Assembly: GCF_024753205.1 (NCBI RefSeq)
Contig: NZ_JANUGZ010000004.1
Coordinates: 372,001 to 436,000, forward strand
Length of the DNA stretch: 64,000 nt
From: Massilia aurea
GTDB lineage: Bacteria; Pseudomonadota; Gammaproteobacteria; Burkholderiales; Burkholderiaceae_D
Direction of reading: 5' to 3'
Under the pieces are notes generated by a model. The model worked only from the letters and a program-made list of their open reading frames with translations, had not been told where the DNA came from and did no database searches. Made by a program: the position numbers and the translations under genes. Of the stretch, positions 29,608 to 37,541 are shown one piece after another. The first letter of the stretch is position 1; each line of letters starts with the position of its first letter.

Positions 29608-31086
29608 ATGGGCATGAAAGCAAAGGGGTTCGGGCTGGTTGGCGTGGGGATGGTGTTGGGTGTGGCGGCGTCGTTCCAGTTGTCTGCCTATGCACAAAAA
29701 ACCGGCACCGCCACGTCGCTGCCACTGGACGAGCTGCGCCAGTTGGCCGATGTGTATGGCCTGATCAAGACCGACTACGTCGAGCCGGTCGAAGACAAGA
29801 AATTGCTCACCGAAGCCATCGGCGGCATGGTGGCCTCGCTCGACCCGCACTCCGTGTACCTCGACCAGAAAGCGTTTCGCGACATGCGCGAAGCGGTGCA
29901 GGGCAAGTTCGTCGGCGTGGGCGTTGAAATCTCGAACGAAGACGGCTATATCAAGGTCGTCTCGCCGATCGAGGACACGCCTGCGTTCAAGGCTGGCATC
30001 AAATCGGGCGACCTGATCACCCGGATCGACAATGTCCCGGTGCGCAATATGTCGTCCGACGACGCCATCAAGCGCATGCGCGGCAAGGTCGGCAGCAAGG
30101 TCACGCTGACCATTGCCCGGCCCGGCGACGACAAACCGTGGGTCGTGCCGCTGGACCGCCGCGAAATCAAGGTCGTCAGCGTCAAGGCCAAGGTGGTCGA
30201 GCCCGGCTACGCCTGGCTACGCATCAGCCAGTTCCAGGAAAACACCCTCGACGAACTGGCCAAAAAAACCAAGGAACTGTACGCCGAACAACCCGACATC
30301 AAGGGCCTCGTGCTCGACTTGCGCAACGACCCGGGCGGCCTGCTGCCGGGCGCCATCGGCGTCACGGCGGCGTTCCTGCCCAAGGCCGATCAGGTCATCG
30401 TCAGCACCAAAGGGCAATTGCCCGATTCGAACCAGTCGTTCTACGGCCGGCGCGAATTCTATGCCCAGCGCGGCGATCCGCTGGCCGGGTTGCCAGCCGG
30501 GCTCAAGACCGTGCCGATGGTGGTGCTGGTCAATGGCGGCTCGGCATCGGCCTCGGAAATCGTCGCCGGCGCGCTGCAGGATTACCAGCGCGCGATCGTG
30601 ATGGGCAGCCGCACCTTCGGCAAGGGTTCGGTGCAGACGCTGCGCCAGTTGTCGCCCGACACGGCGATCAAGCTGACCACGGCGCGCTATTACACGCCGA
30701 AAGGGCGGCCGATCCAGGCCACGGGCGTGCAGCCCGACCTGCGGGTGGATGAAACAGCGGACGGCGACCTGCTCAACGCGCTGCGCGTGCGCGAATCGGA
30801 TCTGCAGCGCCATCTGGTGGCCGAAGGCGAGCAGCCTGCGGCCGCTGGCAAGGACCAGGCAGCAAGCCTGGCCCAGCAACAACGCGCGCTGGCGCTGCTG
30901 AAAGACCGCAAGCCGCTCGAGTTCGGCAGCAAGGACGATTTCCAGCTGGCCCAGGCCATCAATCACTTCAAGGGCCTGAAGGTAATGCTGGCAAAAGGCG
31001 AGCCGGCCGAAGAAAAACCAGCGCCGGCGCCATTGCCGGGCGCGGAAAACAAACCGCCCGAGCTGCATGCGCCAGCCAAGAAGTGA
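29608..31086 (+). CDS. ctpA: Carboxyl-terminal processing protease (S41)
   Basis: A 492-residue C-terminal processing peptidase. Signal peptide to about residue 30, one PDZ domain (about 90-175) and the S41 catalytic core. The serine lies in GGSASASEIVAG (residues 310-321) and the general base is K339 (TFGKGSVQT). It degrades or trims periplasmic proteins with exposed C-termini. It follows envC by 17 bp, and CtpA proteases often regulate cell-wall hydrolases, so a shared role in envelope growth is plausible. Confidence 0.93.
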   Translation: MGMKAKGFGLVGVGMVLGVAASFQLSAYAQKTGTATSLPLDELRQLADVYGLIKTDYVEPVEDKKLLTEAIGGMVASLDPHSVYLDQKAFRDMREAVQGKFVGVGVEISNEDGYIKVVSPIEDTPAFKAGIKSGDLITRIDNVPVRNMSSDDAIKRMRGKVGSKVTLTIARPGDDKPWVVPLDRREIKVVSVKAKVVEPGYAWLRISQFQENTLDELAKKTKELYAEQPDIKGLVLDLRNDPGGLLPGAIGVTAAFLPKADQVIVSTKGQLPDSNQSFYGRREFYAQRGDPLAGLPAGLKTVPMVVLVNGGSASASEIVAGALQDYQRAIVMGSRTFGKGSVQTLRQLSPDTAIKLTTARYYTPKGRPIQATGVQPDLRVDETADGDLLNALRVRESDLQRHLVAEGEQPAAAGKDQAASLAQQQRALALLKDRKPLEFGSKDDFQLAQAINHFKGLKVMLAKGEPAEEKPAPAPLPGAENKPPELHAPAKK

Positions 31087-31092
31087 CGTCTG

Positions 31093-31113
31093 GTGGAGGA
31101 TAACGTCCTCCAC
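31093..31113 (+). promoter_or_regulatory. Hairpin enclosing a Shine-Dalgarno-like sequence before moeB
   Basis: GTGGAGGA and TCCTCCAC form a perfect 8-bp stem around TAACG, 6 bp after the ctpA stop and 12 bp before the moeB ATG. The GGAGG is buried in the stem. There is no T-run, so it is not a standard terminator. Confidence 0.55.
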
Positions 31114-31125
31114 CGCGCTTTCCCC

Positions 31126-31902
31126 ATGAACGACAAACAACTCCTGCGCTACTCGCGCCACATCCTGCTCGACGACATCGGCATCGAAGGCCAGCAGCGC
31201 CTGCTGGACGCCCACGTCGTCATCATCGGCGCCGGCGGCCTGGGTTCGCCCGCAGCCCTGTACCTGGCCTCCGGCGGCATCGGCCACATCACGCTGGTCG
31301 ATGACGACACCGTCGACCTGACCAACCTGCAGCGTCAGGTCATGCACACGACCGGGCGCATCGGTGAGCCGAAGGTCGAATCGGGCCGCGCCGCGCTGCT
31401 GGCGATCAATCCCGACATCGAAGTCACCGCCCTGCGCGAACGCGCCGGCCCCGAGCGGCTGCTGGAACTCGCGCGCGCTGCTACGGTCGTACTCGATTGC
31501 AGCGACAACTTCGCCACCCGTCACGCCGTCAACCGCGCCTGCGTGGCGGCCGGCACGCCGCTCGTGTCGGGCGCCGTGATCCGCTTCGACGGCCAGCTGG
31601 CCGTGTTCGACGCGCGCCAGCCGGCCGCGCCGTGTTACGCCTGCCTGTTCCCTGAAGACACTGGCTTCGAGGATGTGGCGTGCAGCACGATGGGCGTGTT
31701 CGCGCCACTGGTCGGGGTCGTCGGCGCGGTCCAGGCTGCCGAGGCGATGAAACTCATCATGGCCATCGGCGCGCCACTGGTCGGTCGTCTCTTGATGCTC
31801 GACGGCAAGTACATGGAATGGACCGCGATCGGCGTGGCGCGTAACCCGGCGTGTCCCGTATGTGCGGTGCGCCATGGTGAGAGCGGCAACACTGTTGATT
31901 AG
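31126..31902 (+). CDS. moeB: Molybdopterin-synthase adenylyltransferase (MoeB/ThiF)
   Basis: A 258-residue E1-like adenylyltransferase. The ATP motif is IIGAGGLGSPAALYLASGG, followed by NLQRQ. Two zinc-binding CxxC pairs are present (CYAC and CPVC). It adenylates the C-terminal glycine of a small sulfur carrier such as MoaD or ThiS. No rhodanese domain is fused. I chose ATG 31126 (MNDKQLLRYSRH) as in the family; the in-frame GTG at 31093 lies inside a hairpin. Confidence 0.9.
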   Translation: MNDKQLLRYSRHILLDDIGIEGQQRLLDAHVVIIGAGGLGSPAALYLASGGIGHITLVDDDTVDLTNLQRQVMHTTGRIGEPKVESGRAALLAINPDIEVTALRERAGPERLLELARAATVVLDCSDNFATRHAVNRACVAAGTPLVSGAVIRFDGQLAVFDARQPAAPCYACLFPEDTGFEDVACSTMGVFAPLVGVVGAVQAAEAMKLIMAIGAPLVGRLLMLDGKYMEWTAIGVARNPACPVCAVRHGESGNTVD

Positions 31903-32042
31903 TGGTGTCTTAACGGGCGCCGTGAAACGTGGTGTGTAGATGAACGTGACATACAATTGCGTACTTTTCGCAGGTACGCTTGTCATAATTCGGGCTTATA
32001 CTGTGCCGGTTCCATCGATTCCCTTGTCATCACACAAAGCTT

Positions 32043-32498
32043 ATGAATTTTCAACGTACTCAGCGCAACACGCGCAGCACAGGTCGTGCACGCGGTTTCA
32101 CCCTGGTCGAGATCATGGTTGTCGTGGTCATCATTGGCATTCTTGGCGCGCTGGTCGTGCCCAAGCTGCTGGGCCGCACTGGCGAATCGCGTGTCACGGC
32201 TGCCAAGGTCGACATCGCCACGATGATGCAGGCGCTCAAGCTCTACAAGCTCGATAACCAGCGCTACCCGACCACCGAGCAGGGCCTGGTCGCACTGACC
32301 ACCAAGCCGACCTCGGGCCCGTCGGCCAATGGCTGGAAAGAGGGCGGCTACATCGAGAAACTGCCGAAAGACCCTTGGGGTAACGCTTACCAATACCTGT
32401 CGCCGGGCGTCAAGGGCGAAGTCGACGTGTTCTCGTACGGCGCCGACGGGCAGCCGGGCGGTACTGGCGAAGACACCGACGTCGGTTCCTGGGACTAA
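32043..32498 (+). CDS. gspG: Type II secretion major pseudopilin GspG
   Basis: A 151-residue prepilin. The leader ends in Gly with cleavage before Phe (RG|FTLVEIMVVVVIIGILG), and E5 of the mature protein is present. The C-terminal calcium-site region and YPTTEQGL motif are typical of GspG. It polymerises into the periplasmic pseudopilus. It is the first gene of an eleven-kilobase gsp operon running to gspC. Confidence 0.95.
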   Translation: MNFQRTQRNTRSTGRARGFTLVEIMVVVVIIGILGALVVPKLLGRTGESRVTAAKVDIATMMQALKLYKLDNQRYPTTEQGLVALTTKPTSGPSANGWKEGGYIEKLPKDPWGNAYQYLSPGVKGEVDVFSYGADGQPGGTGEDTDVGSWD

Positions 32499-32507
32499 GT
32501 TATCTCC

Positions 32508-32984
32508 ATGCCGGCCATGCGCACAGCGCGCACACGCGGCTTCACTCTGGTGGAGCTGCTGGTCGTGATGGTCATCATCGGCCTCACGCTGGGCATGGCC
32601 ACGCTCAACGCCATCCCGAGTCCGCGCCAGGATCTCGACAAGGAAGCGCAGCGCCTGGCGCTGCTGCTGCAACTGGCCCGCGACGAAGCGATCGTGCGCA
32701 ACCGCCTGGTTGCGTTCGAGGCCAATGGTGACCGCTACCGCTTCATGGTGCGCGGCGACGCCGGCTGGGAGCCCGTCACGCGCGACGATCTGCTGCGCGA
32801 GCGTGAATTCAAGAATTCACCCCTGCAATTGATCCTGGAACCGACCGGCACCGGCAACCCCGACATGCTGCGCATCACGTTCGGGCGCGAGCCGGTCGAC
32901 CGGCCATTCGTGCTGACCATGGCCAAGGGCGGCAACACGGTCGCGATCCGCGCCGACGGCGTCGGCCACTTCACTGTCGAATGA
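32508..32984 (+). CDS. gspH: Type II secretion minor pseudopilin GspH
   Basis: A 158-residue prepilin-like protein with cleavage site RG|FTLVELLVVMVIIGLTLGM. The globular part is beta-rich, as in GspH. It is a minor component of the pseudopilus. It follows gspG by 9 bp and its stop overlaps the gspI start (ATGA). Confidence 0.88.
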   Translation: MPAMRTARTRGFTLVELLVVMVIIGLTLGMATLNAIPSPRQDLDKEAQRLALLLQLARDEAIVRNRLVAFEANGDRYRFMVRGDAGWEPVTRDDLLREREFKNSPLQLILEPTGTGNPDMLRITFGREPVDRPFVLTMAKGGNTVAIRADGVGHFTVE

Positions 32985-33385
32985 CATCCCCCGCCACCAT
33001 GCGCCCAGCCTCCCGCCCTGCTGCCGGTTTCACGCTGCTCGAAGTGCTGGTGGCGCTCGTCATCGTCGGCACTGCACTGGCTGCCGGCCTGCGTGCAGTG
33101 GGCAGCCTGACCTCCAACAGCCAGGGCTTGAGGGCGTCGATGATGGCGACCTGGTCGGCCGAGAACCGGCTGGTGCAGATCCGCCTGGGGCGCGAATTTC
33201 CCGAAGTGGGCAAGCGCAGCTTTCCGTGTCCGCAAGGCGGCCTGAACCTGATGTGCGAAGAAGAAGTCCTGACCAGCCCGAACCCGCTATTGCGCAGGAT
33301 CGAAGTCTCGGTATTTGACGTCGACAAGCCTGGCCGCCGCATTGTCAAACTGATCCAACTGGTTCTGAGGCCTTCCCCGGTATGA
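32981..33385 (+). CDS. gspI: Type II secretion minor pseudopilin GspI
   Basis: A 134-residue minor pseudopilin with prepilin-type cleavage site AG|FTLLEVLVALVIVGTAL. It is short, as usual for GspI, which forms the pseudopilus tip with GspJ and GspK. The ATG overlaps the gspH stop, and its own stop overlaps gspJ (ATGA). Confidence 0.92.
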   Translation: MTSPATMRPASRPAAGFTLLEVLVALVIVGTALAAGLRAVGSLTSNSQGLRASMMATWSAENRLVQIRLGREFPEVGKRSFPCPQGGLNLMCEEEVLTSPNPLLRRIEVSVFDVDKPGRRIVKLIQLVLRPSPV

Positions 33386-34047
33386 CGCGGATCCCGAGCA
33401 GCAGGCAGCGCCCTGCAGGCTTTACCCTGGTCGAGCTCCTGGTGGCGATCGCCATCCTCGCCATGGTGGCTGTGCTCGGCTGGCGCGGCCTGGACGGCAT
33501 CGTCCGCGCACGCGTGGCGCTGACTGCCGACATGGAAACCACACGCGGCATGCAACTGGCCTTTGCCCAGATGGAAAACGATTGCGAGCACGCGGCCGGC
33601 AACGACATCATGGCCGGGCGTCCCGCGCTGCTGTGGGATACCGACCGCCTGGTTCTCGTGCGCAAGGTGTTTGTCGAGAATGAACCGTCGCGCCTGCAGG
33701 TGGTGAGCTACCGCGTCGTCGAAGGAAAATTGGTGCGGCGCGAGTCGCCCGGTACGCGCGACCTGATCCAGATCGAGCAATTGTGGCAGGCGATCACGTC
33801 CGATGCAGCGGCCGAGAATTCGCCGTCCGTCGTGCTGCAGGTCGGCGTGGTCGGCATGCAGGTGCAGGGCTGGCAGAACAATGCCTGGCGCAACGAACCG
33901 ACTGCCGTGGGCGGCGGGGCGCAAGATCCCGTCATTGTCGAGTCGCCTGCCAAAAACGCGCAGGACCCCACTGGCGTGCAGGTAGCGCTGACCGTGCAGG
34001 GCCTGGCCCAGCCGATGGTCAAGGCATTCCTGCTGGGAGGTACCTGA
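33382..34047 (+). CDS. gspJ: Type II secretion minor pseudopilin GspJ
   Basis: A 221-residue minor pseudopilin with cleavage site AG|FTLVELLVAIAILAMVAVLG. The DME..RGMQLAFAQMENDCEHA segment follows, as in GspJ. It belongs to the pseudopilus tip complex. The gene overlaps gspI and gspK by a few bases. Confidence 0.92.
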   Translation: MTRIPSSRQRPAGFTLVELLVAIAILAMVAVLGWRGLDGIVRARVALTADMETTRGMQLAFAQMENDCEHAAGNDIMAGRPALLWDTDRLVLVRKVFVENEPSRLQVVSYRVVEGKLVRRESPGTRDLIQIEQLWQAITSDAAAENSPSVVLQVGVVGMQVQGWQNNAWRNEPTAVGGGAQDPVIVESPAKNAQDPTGVQVALTVQGLAQPMVKAFLLGGT

Positions 34048-35021
34048 TGCATCGCCGCCTCACACGCCAGCGGGGCGTCGCCGTCGTCACTGCCATGCTG
34101 CTGACCACGCTGGCCATTTCGATTGTCGCCAGCCTGTTCTGGCAGCAGCAGGTGCAGGTGCGCTCGATGGAAAACCAGCGCCTGCAGTCGCAGACCAAGT
34201 GGATCCAGCGCGGCGCGCTCGACTGGGCCAGCGTGATTTTGCGCGTCAATAACAATAGCAACTACACCTCGCTTGATCAGGTCTGGGCCACGCCACTGGC
34301 CGAAACCCGACTCGACCAGTACATCGAGCGTGAGCGAATCCAGGGGGAAAACTTCGATGCGTCGCTGTCGGGGCAGGTTCTGGACGCCACGGCGCGTTAC
34401 AATCTGAACAATCTGGCCAAGGGTGGCATTGTTGAAAAATCCCAGGTGGAAGTCATGCGCAGCTTGCTGACCAATCTTAGGCTCGAAGCGCGGCTGGCCG
34501 TGCCAATCGCCGAGTTTGTCGCCGCCGGGCAGCAGTTGGCCCCTGTGCCGGAAAATACCGATCCAACCACGGTCGTCCGGCCGCGGCGTAGCGGCGCACC
34601 GATGCGGCTGGAGCGGGTCGATGATTTATTGATGGTGCCAGGTCTTAAGCCCGAGTCGGTCGAGCGCCTGCGCCCGTTCGTGATCGTGCTGCCGTCGTCG
34701 AATACGGATGTCAATGTGAATACTGCGTCTCCCGAGGTACTGGCCGCCGTGCTGCCGGGAAGCTCGATGTCCGAAGCCAACTCGCTCATTGCCCAGCGCC
34801 AGCGAACGCCGTGGATTGACGTGCCGAACTTCAAATTGACATGGAAGGGCGGGGTCGAGGGTGTGGAGCCGCGAATTACCGCCAAAAGCACGTATTTCCT
34901 GGTGCAGAGCCGGATCCGGCTCGACCGCGCTGCGCTGGACGCCGAGTCGCTGGTGCAGGTCGGCGGCAGCAACCTGATCAACCCCGGTAGTGTGAACGTG
35001 ATCTGGACCCGCCAGAACTGA
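34047..35021 (+). CDS. gspK: Type II secretion minor pseudopilin GspK
   Basis: A 324-residue tip pseudopilin, longer than the others as expected for GspK. The N-terminus RQRGVAVVTAMLLTTLAISIV retains the prepilin helix but lacks the Glu at +5, which is characteristic of GspK. Helix-hairpin-helix-like repeats follow (DVNVNTASPEVLAAVLPG). A GGGAGG ribosome-binding site precedes the ATG at 34047, which overlaps the gspJ stop. Confidence 0.92.
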   Translation: MHRRLTRQRGVAVVTAMLLTTLAISIVASLFWQQQVQVRSMENQRLQSQTKWIQRGALDWASVILRVNNNSNYTSLDQVWATPLAETRLDQYIERERIQGENFDASLSGQVLDATARYNLNNLAKGGIVEKSQVEVMRSLLTNLRLEARLAVPIAEFVAAGQQLAPVPENTDPTTVVRPRRSGAPMRLERVDDLLMVPGLKPESVERLRPFVIVLPSSNTDVNVNTASPEVLAAVLPGSSMSEANSLIAQRQRTPWIDVPNFKLTWKGGVEGVEPRITAKSTYFLVQSRIRLDRAALDAESLVQVGGSNLINPGSVNVIWTRQN

Positions 35022-35038
35022 GAAGAAAGCGAGACAGT

Positions 35039-36256
35039 TTGAGTACTCTTTATATCCGGCATCCGGCACGCAGCCAGGGCGAAGGCGCCCTGTGCCGCTT
35101 CGCGCTGGTCGGCGACAACGGCGCCATCGGCCAGCAGGGCGAGGGCGTGCTGCGCAATCTGGGCGACGTCGTTGCCGCCAGCCGGCGCGTGGTGCTGGTA
35201 CTGGCCGCCAGCGACGTCACGCTGCTGTCCGTGCAGGCCCCGCCGCTGGCCGGCGCCCGCCTGCGCGCGGCGCTGCCGGCGCTCGTCGAAGAACACATCC
35301 TGGGCGACCCGCTCGATTGCGTGCTGGTGGCCGGCCCGGTGCAGCCCGATGGCCGCCGTCCGGTGGCCGTGGTGCAGCAGGCCTGGCTCGAGCCGCTCGT
35401 GCGGGCACTGCTTGCGCTCGGTGCGCGTCAGATCGCGGCCATCCCCGAGCAATTGTGCCTGCCCCTGCACCCGGGCAGCGTCAGCGCCGCCGTCGGCAAC
35501 GGCGAACTGATCCTGCGCCAGAGCCAGTACGATGGCCTGGGCCTGGCGCTTGACGGCAGCCCGGTGATGGCCTTGCAAACGGCGCGCGCGCTGTCGGGCG
35601 ATGCGCCGCTGGTGCTGTACGTCGACCGTGAACAGCTGGGTGAATACAATGCGCTGGTGGCCGAAGCCGGCCCCGGCATCACGCTGGAAAGCGACGACTG
35701 GGCGCACTGGATCGCCGGCGCCAAAGGCAGCACCGGCCCCGTGCTCGACCTGGTGCCGGGCCTGGGCACGGCCGGCGTCGCGCAGCGCGACTGGCGCCGC
35801 TGGCGCTGGCCGATCCGCCTGGCGCTGGCGGCCGTGGCGATCAACCTGATCGGCCTGAATGTCGAATGGCTGGGCCTGAAGCGCGAAGCCGATGCCGTGC
35901 GCCTGCAGATGAGCCAAACGTTCCGCTCGGTGTATCCGAACCAGCCGGCCATCGATCCGGTCGTGCAAATGCGCCAGAACATCGACCGTGCCAAGGCCGG
36001 CAGCGGCCAGGTGGCCGGCAACGAATTCAACTGGATGGCCGCCGCCTTCGGCGAAGCGACACGCACACTGGGCGTGCCGCCTGCGATTGCATCAATCGAT
36101 TACCGCGAACGGACCCTCACCGTGCGCGTCAAACCAGAGTCCACCAACCCCGGCATGGCCGACCAGCTCCGCGCGTCCCTGTCGTCACGTAACCTCAGCC
36201 TGGAGTCGCCCGACGCGACCACCTGGCTGATCCGCAGCACAGGAGCCAAGCCATGA
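35039..36256 (+). CDS. gspL: Type II secretion protein GspL
   Basis: A 405-residue inner-membrane assembly protein. An actin-like cytoplasmic domain (1-255) is followed by one membrane helix (about 258-282) and a periplasmic ferredoxin-like tail. The cytoplasmic part binds GspE. The start is a TTG at 35039, the only start codon in this frame that yields the full N-terminus. It overlaps gspM (ATGA). Confidence 0.88.
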   Translation: MSTLYIRHPARSQGEGALCRFALVGDNGAIGQQGEGVLRNLGDVVAASRRVVLVLAASDVTLLSVQAPPLAGARLRAALPALVEEHILGDPLDCVLVAGPVQPDGRRPVAVVQQAWLEPLVRALLALGARQIAAIPEQLCLPLHPGSVSAAVGNGELILRQSQYDGLGLALDGSPVMALQTARALSGDAPLVLYVDREQLGEYNALVAEAGPGITLESDDWAHWIAGAKGSTGPVLDLVPGLGTAGVAQRDWRRWRWPIRLALAAVAINLIGLNVEWLGLKREADAVRLQMSQTFRSVYPNQPAIDPVVQMRQNIDRAKAGSGQVAGNEFNWMAAAFGEATRTLGVPPAIASIDYRERTLTVRVKPESTNPGMADQLRASLSSRNLSLESPDATTWLIRSTGAKP

Positions 36257-36771
36257 GCGCCATCGGCAAACTGAGCGGCCTGCGCGAACGCGTGGGCGGC
36301 TACTGGAGCGCGCGCACCGCGCAAGAACGCAAGTTCCTGCTCGTCGGCGGCGGCGTGGTGGCGCTGACGCTGCTGTACCTGGTGCTGCTCGAACCAGCGC
36401 TCACTGGCCGCGAACAATTGCGCCGCGCGTTGCCCGAGCTGCGCCAGCAAGCCGCGCAGCTCGACGCGCTGGCGGCCGAAGCGCGCGCCGTCGCGGCCCA
36501 GCCGGCGCCGGCCGTCGCACCCGTCACGCGCGAGGCGCTGGCCGCCAGCATGACGGCCAGCGGCCTGAATCCCGCGTCGCTGTCGGTCAGTGGCGAGTAC
36601 ACCAAGGTGCAACTCAATGGCGTCTCGTTCGCCAACCTGATGGCCTGGCTCGACGCGCAACGTCGCGACAGCCGCCTGCTGGTGCAGGATGCGCAATTTA
36701 CCGCCAAGGATGCCCTTGGCCAGGTCGATGCCACGCTCACGCTGCGTCAAAGCACCGAGCCGGCTGCATGA
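36253..36771 (+). CDS. gspM: Type II secretion protein GspM
   Basis: A 172-residue protein with a single N-terminal membrane helix (about 29-51, LLVGGGVVALTLLYLVLLE) and a small periplasmic domain. GspM stabilises GspL in the inner-membrane platform. Overlaps both neighbours by 4 bp. Confidence 0.9.
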   Translation: MSAIGKLSGLRERVGGYWSARTAQERKFLLVGGGVVALTLLYLVLLEPALTGREQLRRALPELRQQAAQLDALAAEARAVAAQPAPAVAPVTREALAASMTASGLNPASLSVSGEYTKVQLNGVSFANLMAWLDAQRRDSRLLVQDAQFTAKDALGQVDATLTLRQSTEPAA

Positions 36772-37541
36772 GGCGGGCGCTGACGTGGGGCCTGCTGGTG
36801 GCGCTGGCCGTGGTAATCACAGTGCTGGCATTCCTGCCGGCGGCCTGGCTTGGCCCCATGGTCGAACGCCAGACCGGCGGTCGATTGACGCTGGGGGATG
36901 CGCAGGGTACGCTTTGGCGCGGCTCGGCCTTTATTGGCGGAGCGCCGGGCCAGGGCGGTGCGGTGACGCCATTGCTGCCAGGCCGTTTTGCCTGGACCCT
37001 GTCGCCACTGGTGGTGCTGGGCAACGTGAACATGACGCTCGAAAATGCACAGGCGCTGGCCAATCCGGTGCGCGTGCAGGGCAGCTGGTCGCAGTGGCAG
37101 GTCAATGCCGGCGAACTCCTGCTGCCAGCCGAGGGGCTGGTGGGCCTGGGCGCGCCGCTCAATACGCTCGCGCCCACCGGCCGCATCCGGCTTTCCTGGA
37201 ATACGCTGGACCTGCTGCGCCAGCAGAACATCGTGACGCTGCAGGGTCGTACCACGCTGTCGATGAGCGACATGGGTTCGCGCATGTCGCCCGTCAAGCC
37301 GCTGGGCAGCTACGAAATGATCATGGACTGGCGCGGACCGCAGGCCGATCTGACGCTGCGTACCGTGCGCGGCGCCCTGCTGCTGTCGGGCGCAGGTACA
37401 TTGCAGAACGGCCGCCTGCGCTTTTCAGGCCAGGCAGCGGCCGCCGATGGCTATGAAGACACTCTGGGAACCATGTTGAATCTGCTGGGACAGCGCCGGA
37501 TGGTGAACGGCAAAAACGTAATCGCACTCGAGTTCAGATAA
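36768..37541 (+). CDS. gspN: Type II secretion protein GspN
   Basis: A 257-residue GspN-family protein. One N-terminal hydrophobic segment (LLVALAVVITVLAFLPAAW), then a beta-rich region with GTLWRGSAFI, a hallmark of the family. Its exact role in secretion is not settled, and many systems lack it. It sits between gspM and gspD with overlapping codons. Confidence 0.85.
   Translation: MRRALTWGLLVALAVVITVLAFLPAAWLGPMVERQTGGRLTLGDAQGTLWRGSAFIGGAPGQGGAVTPLLPGRFAWTLSPLVVLGNVNMTLENAQALANPVRVQGSWSQWQVNAGELLLPAEGLVGLGAPLNTLAPTGRIRLSWNTLDLLRQQNIVTLQGRTTLSMSDMGSRMSPVKPLGSYEMIMDWRGPQADLTLRTVRGALLLSGAGTLQNGRLRFSGQAAAADGYEDTLGTMLNLLGQRRMVNGKNVIALEFR

Noticed and set aside
30217..31986. 589-codon open frame on the - strand opposite ctpA and moeB
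   Set aside because: Antisense shadow; composition is unlike a folded protein and no ribosome-binding site or family motif is present.
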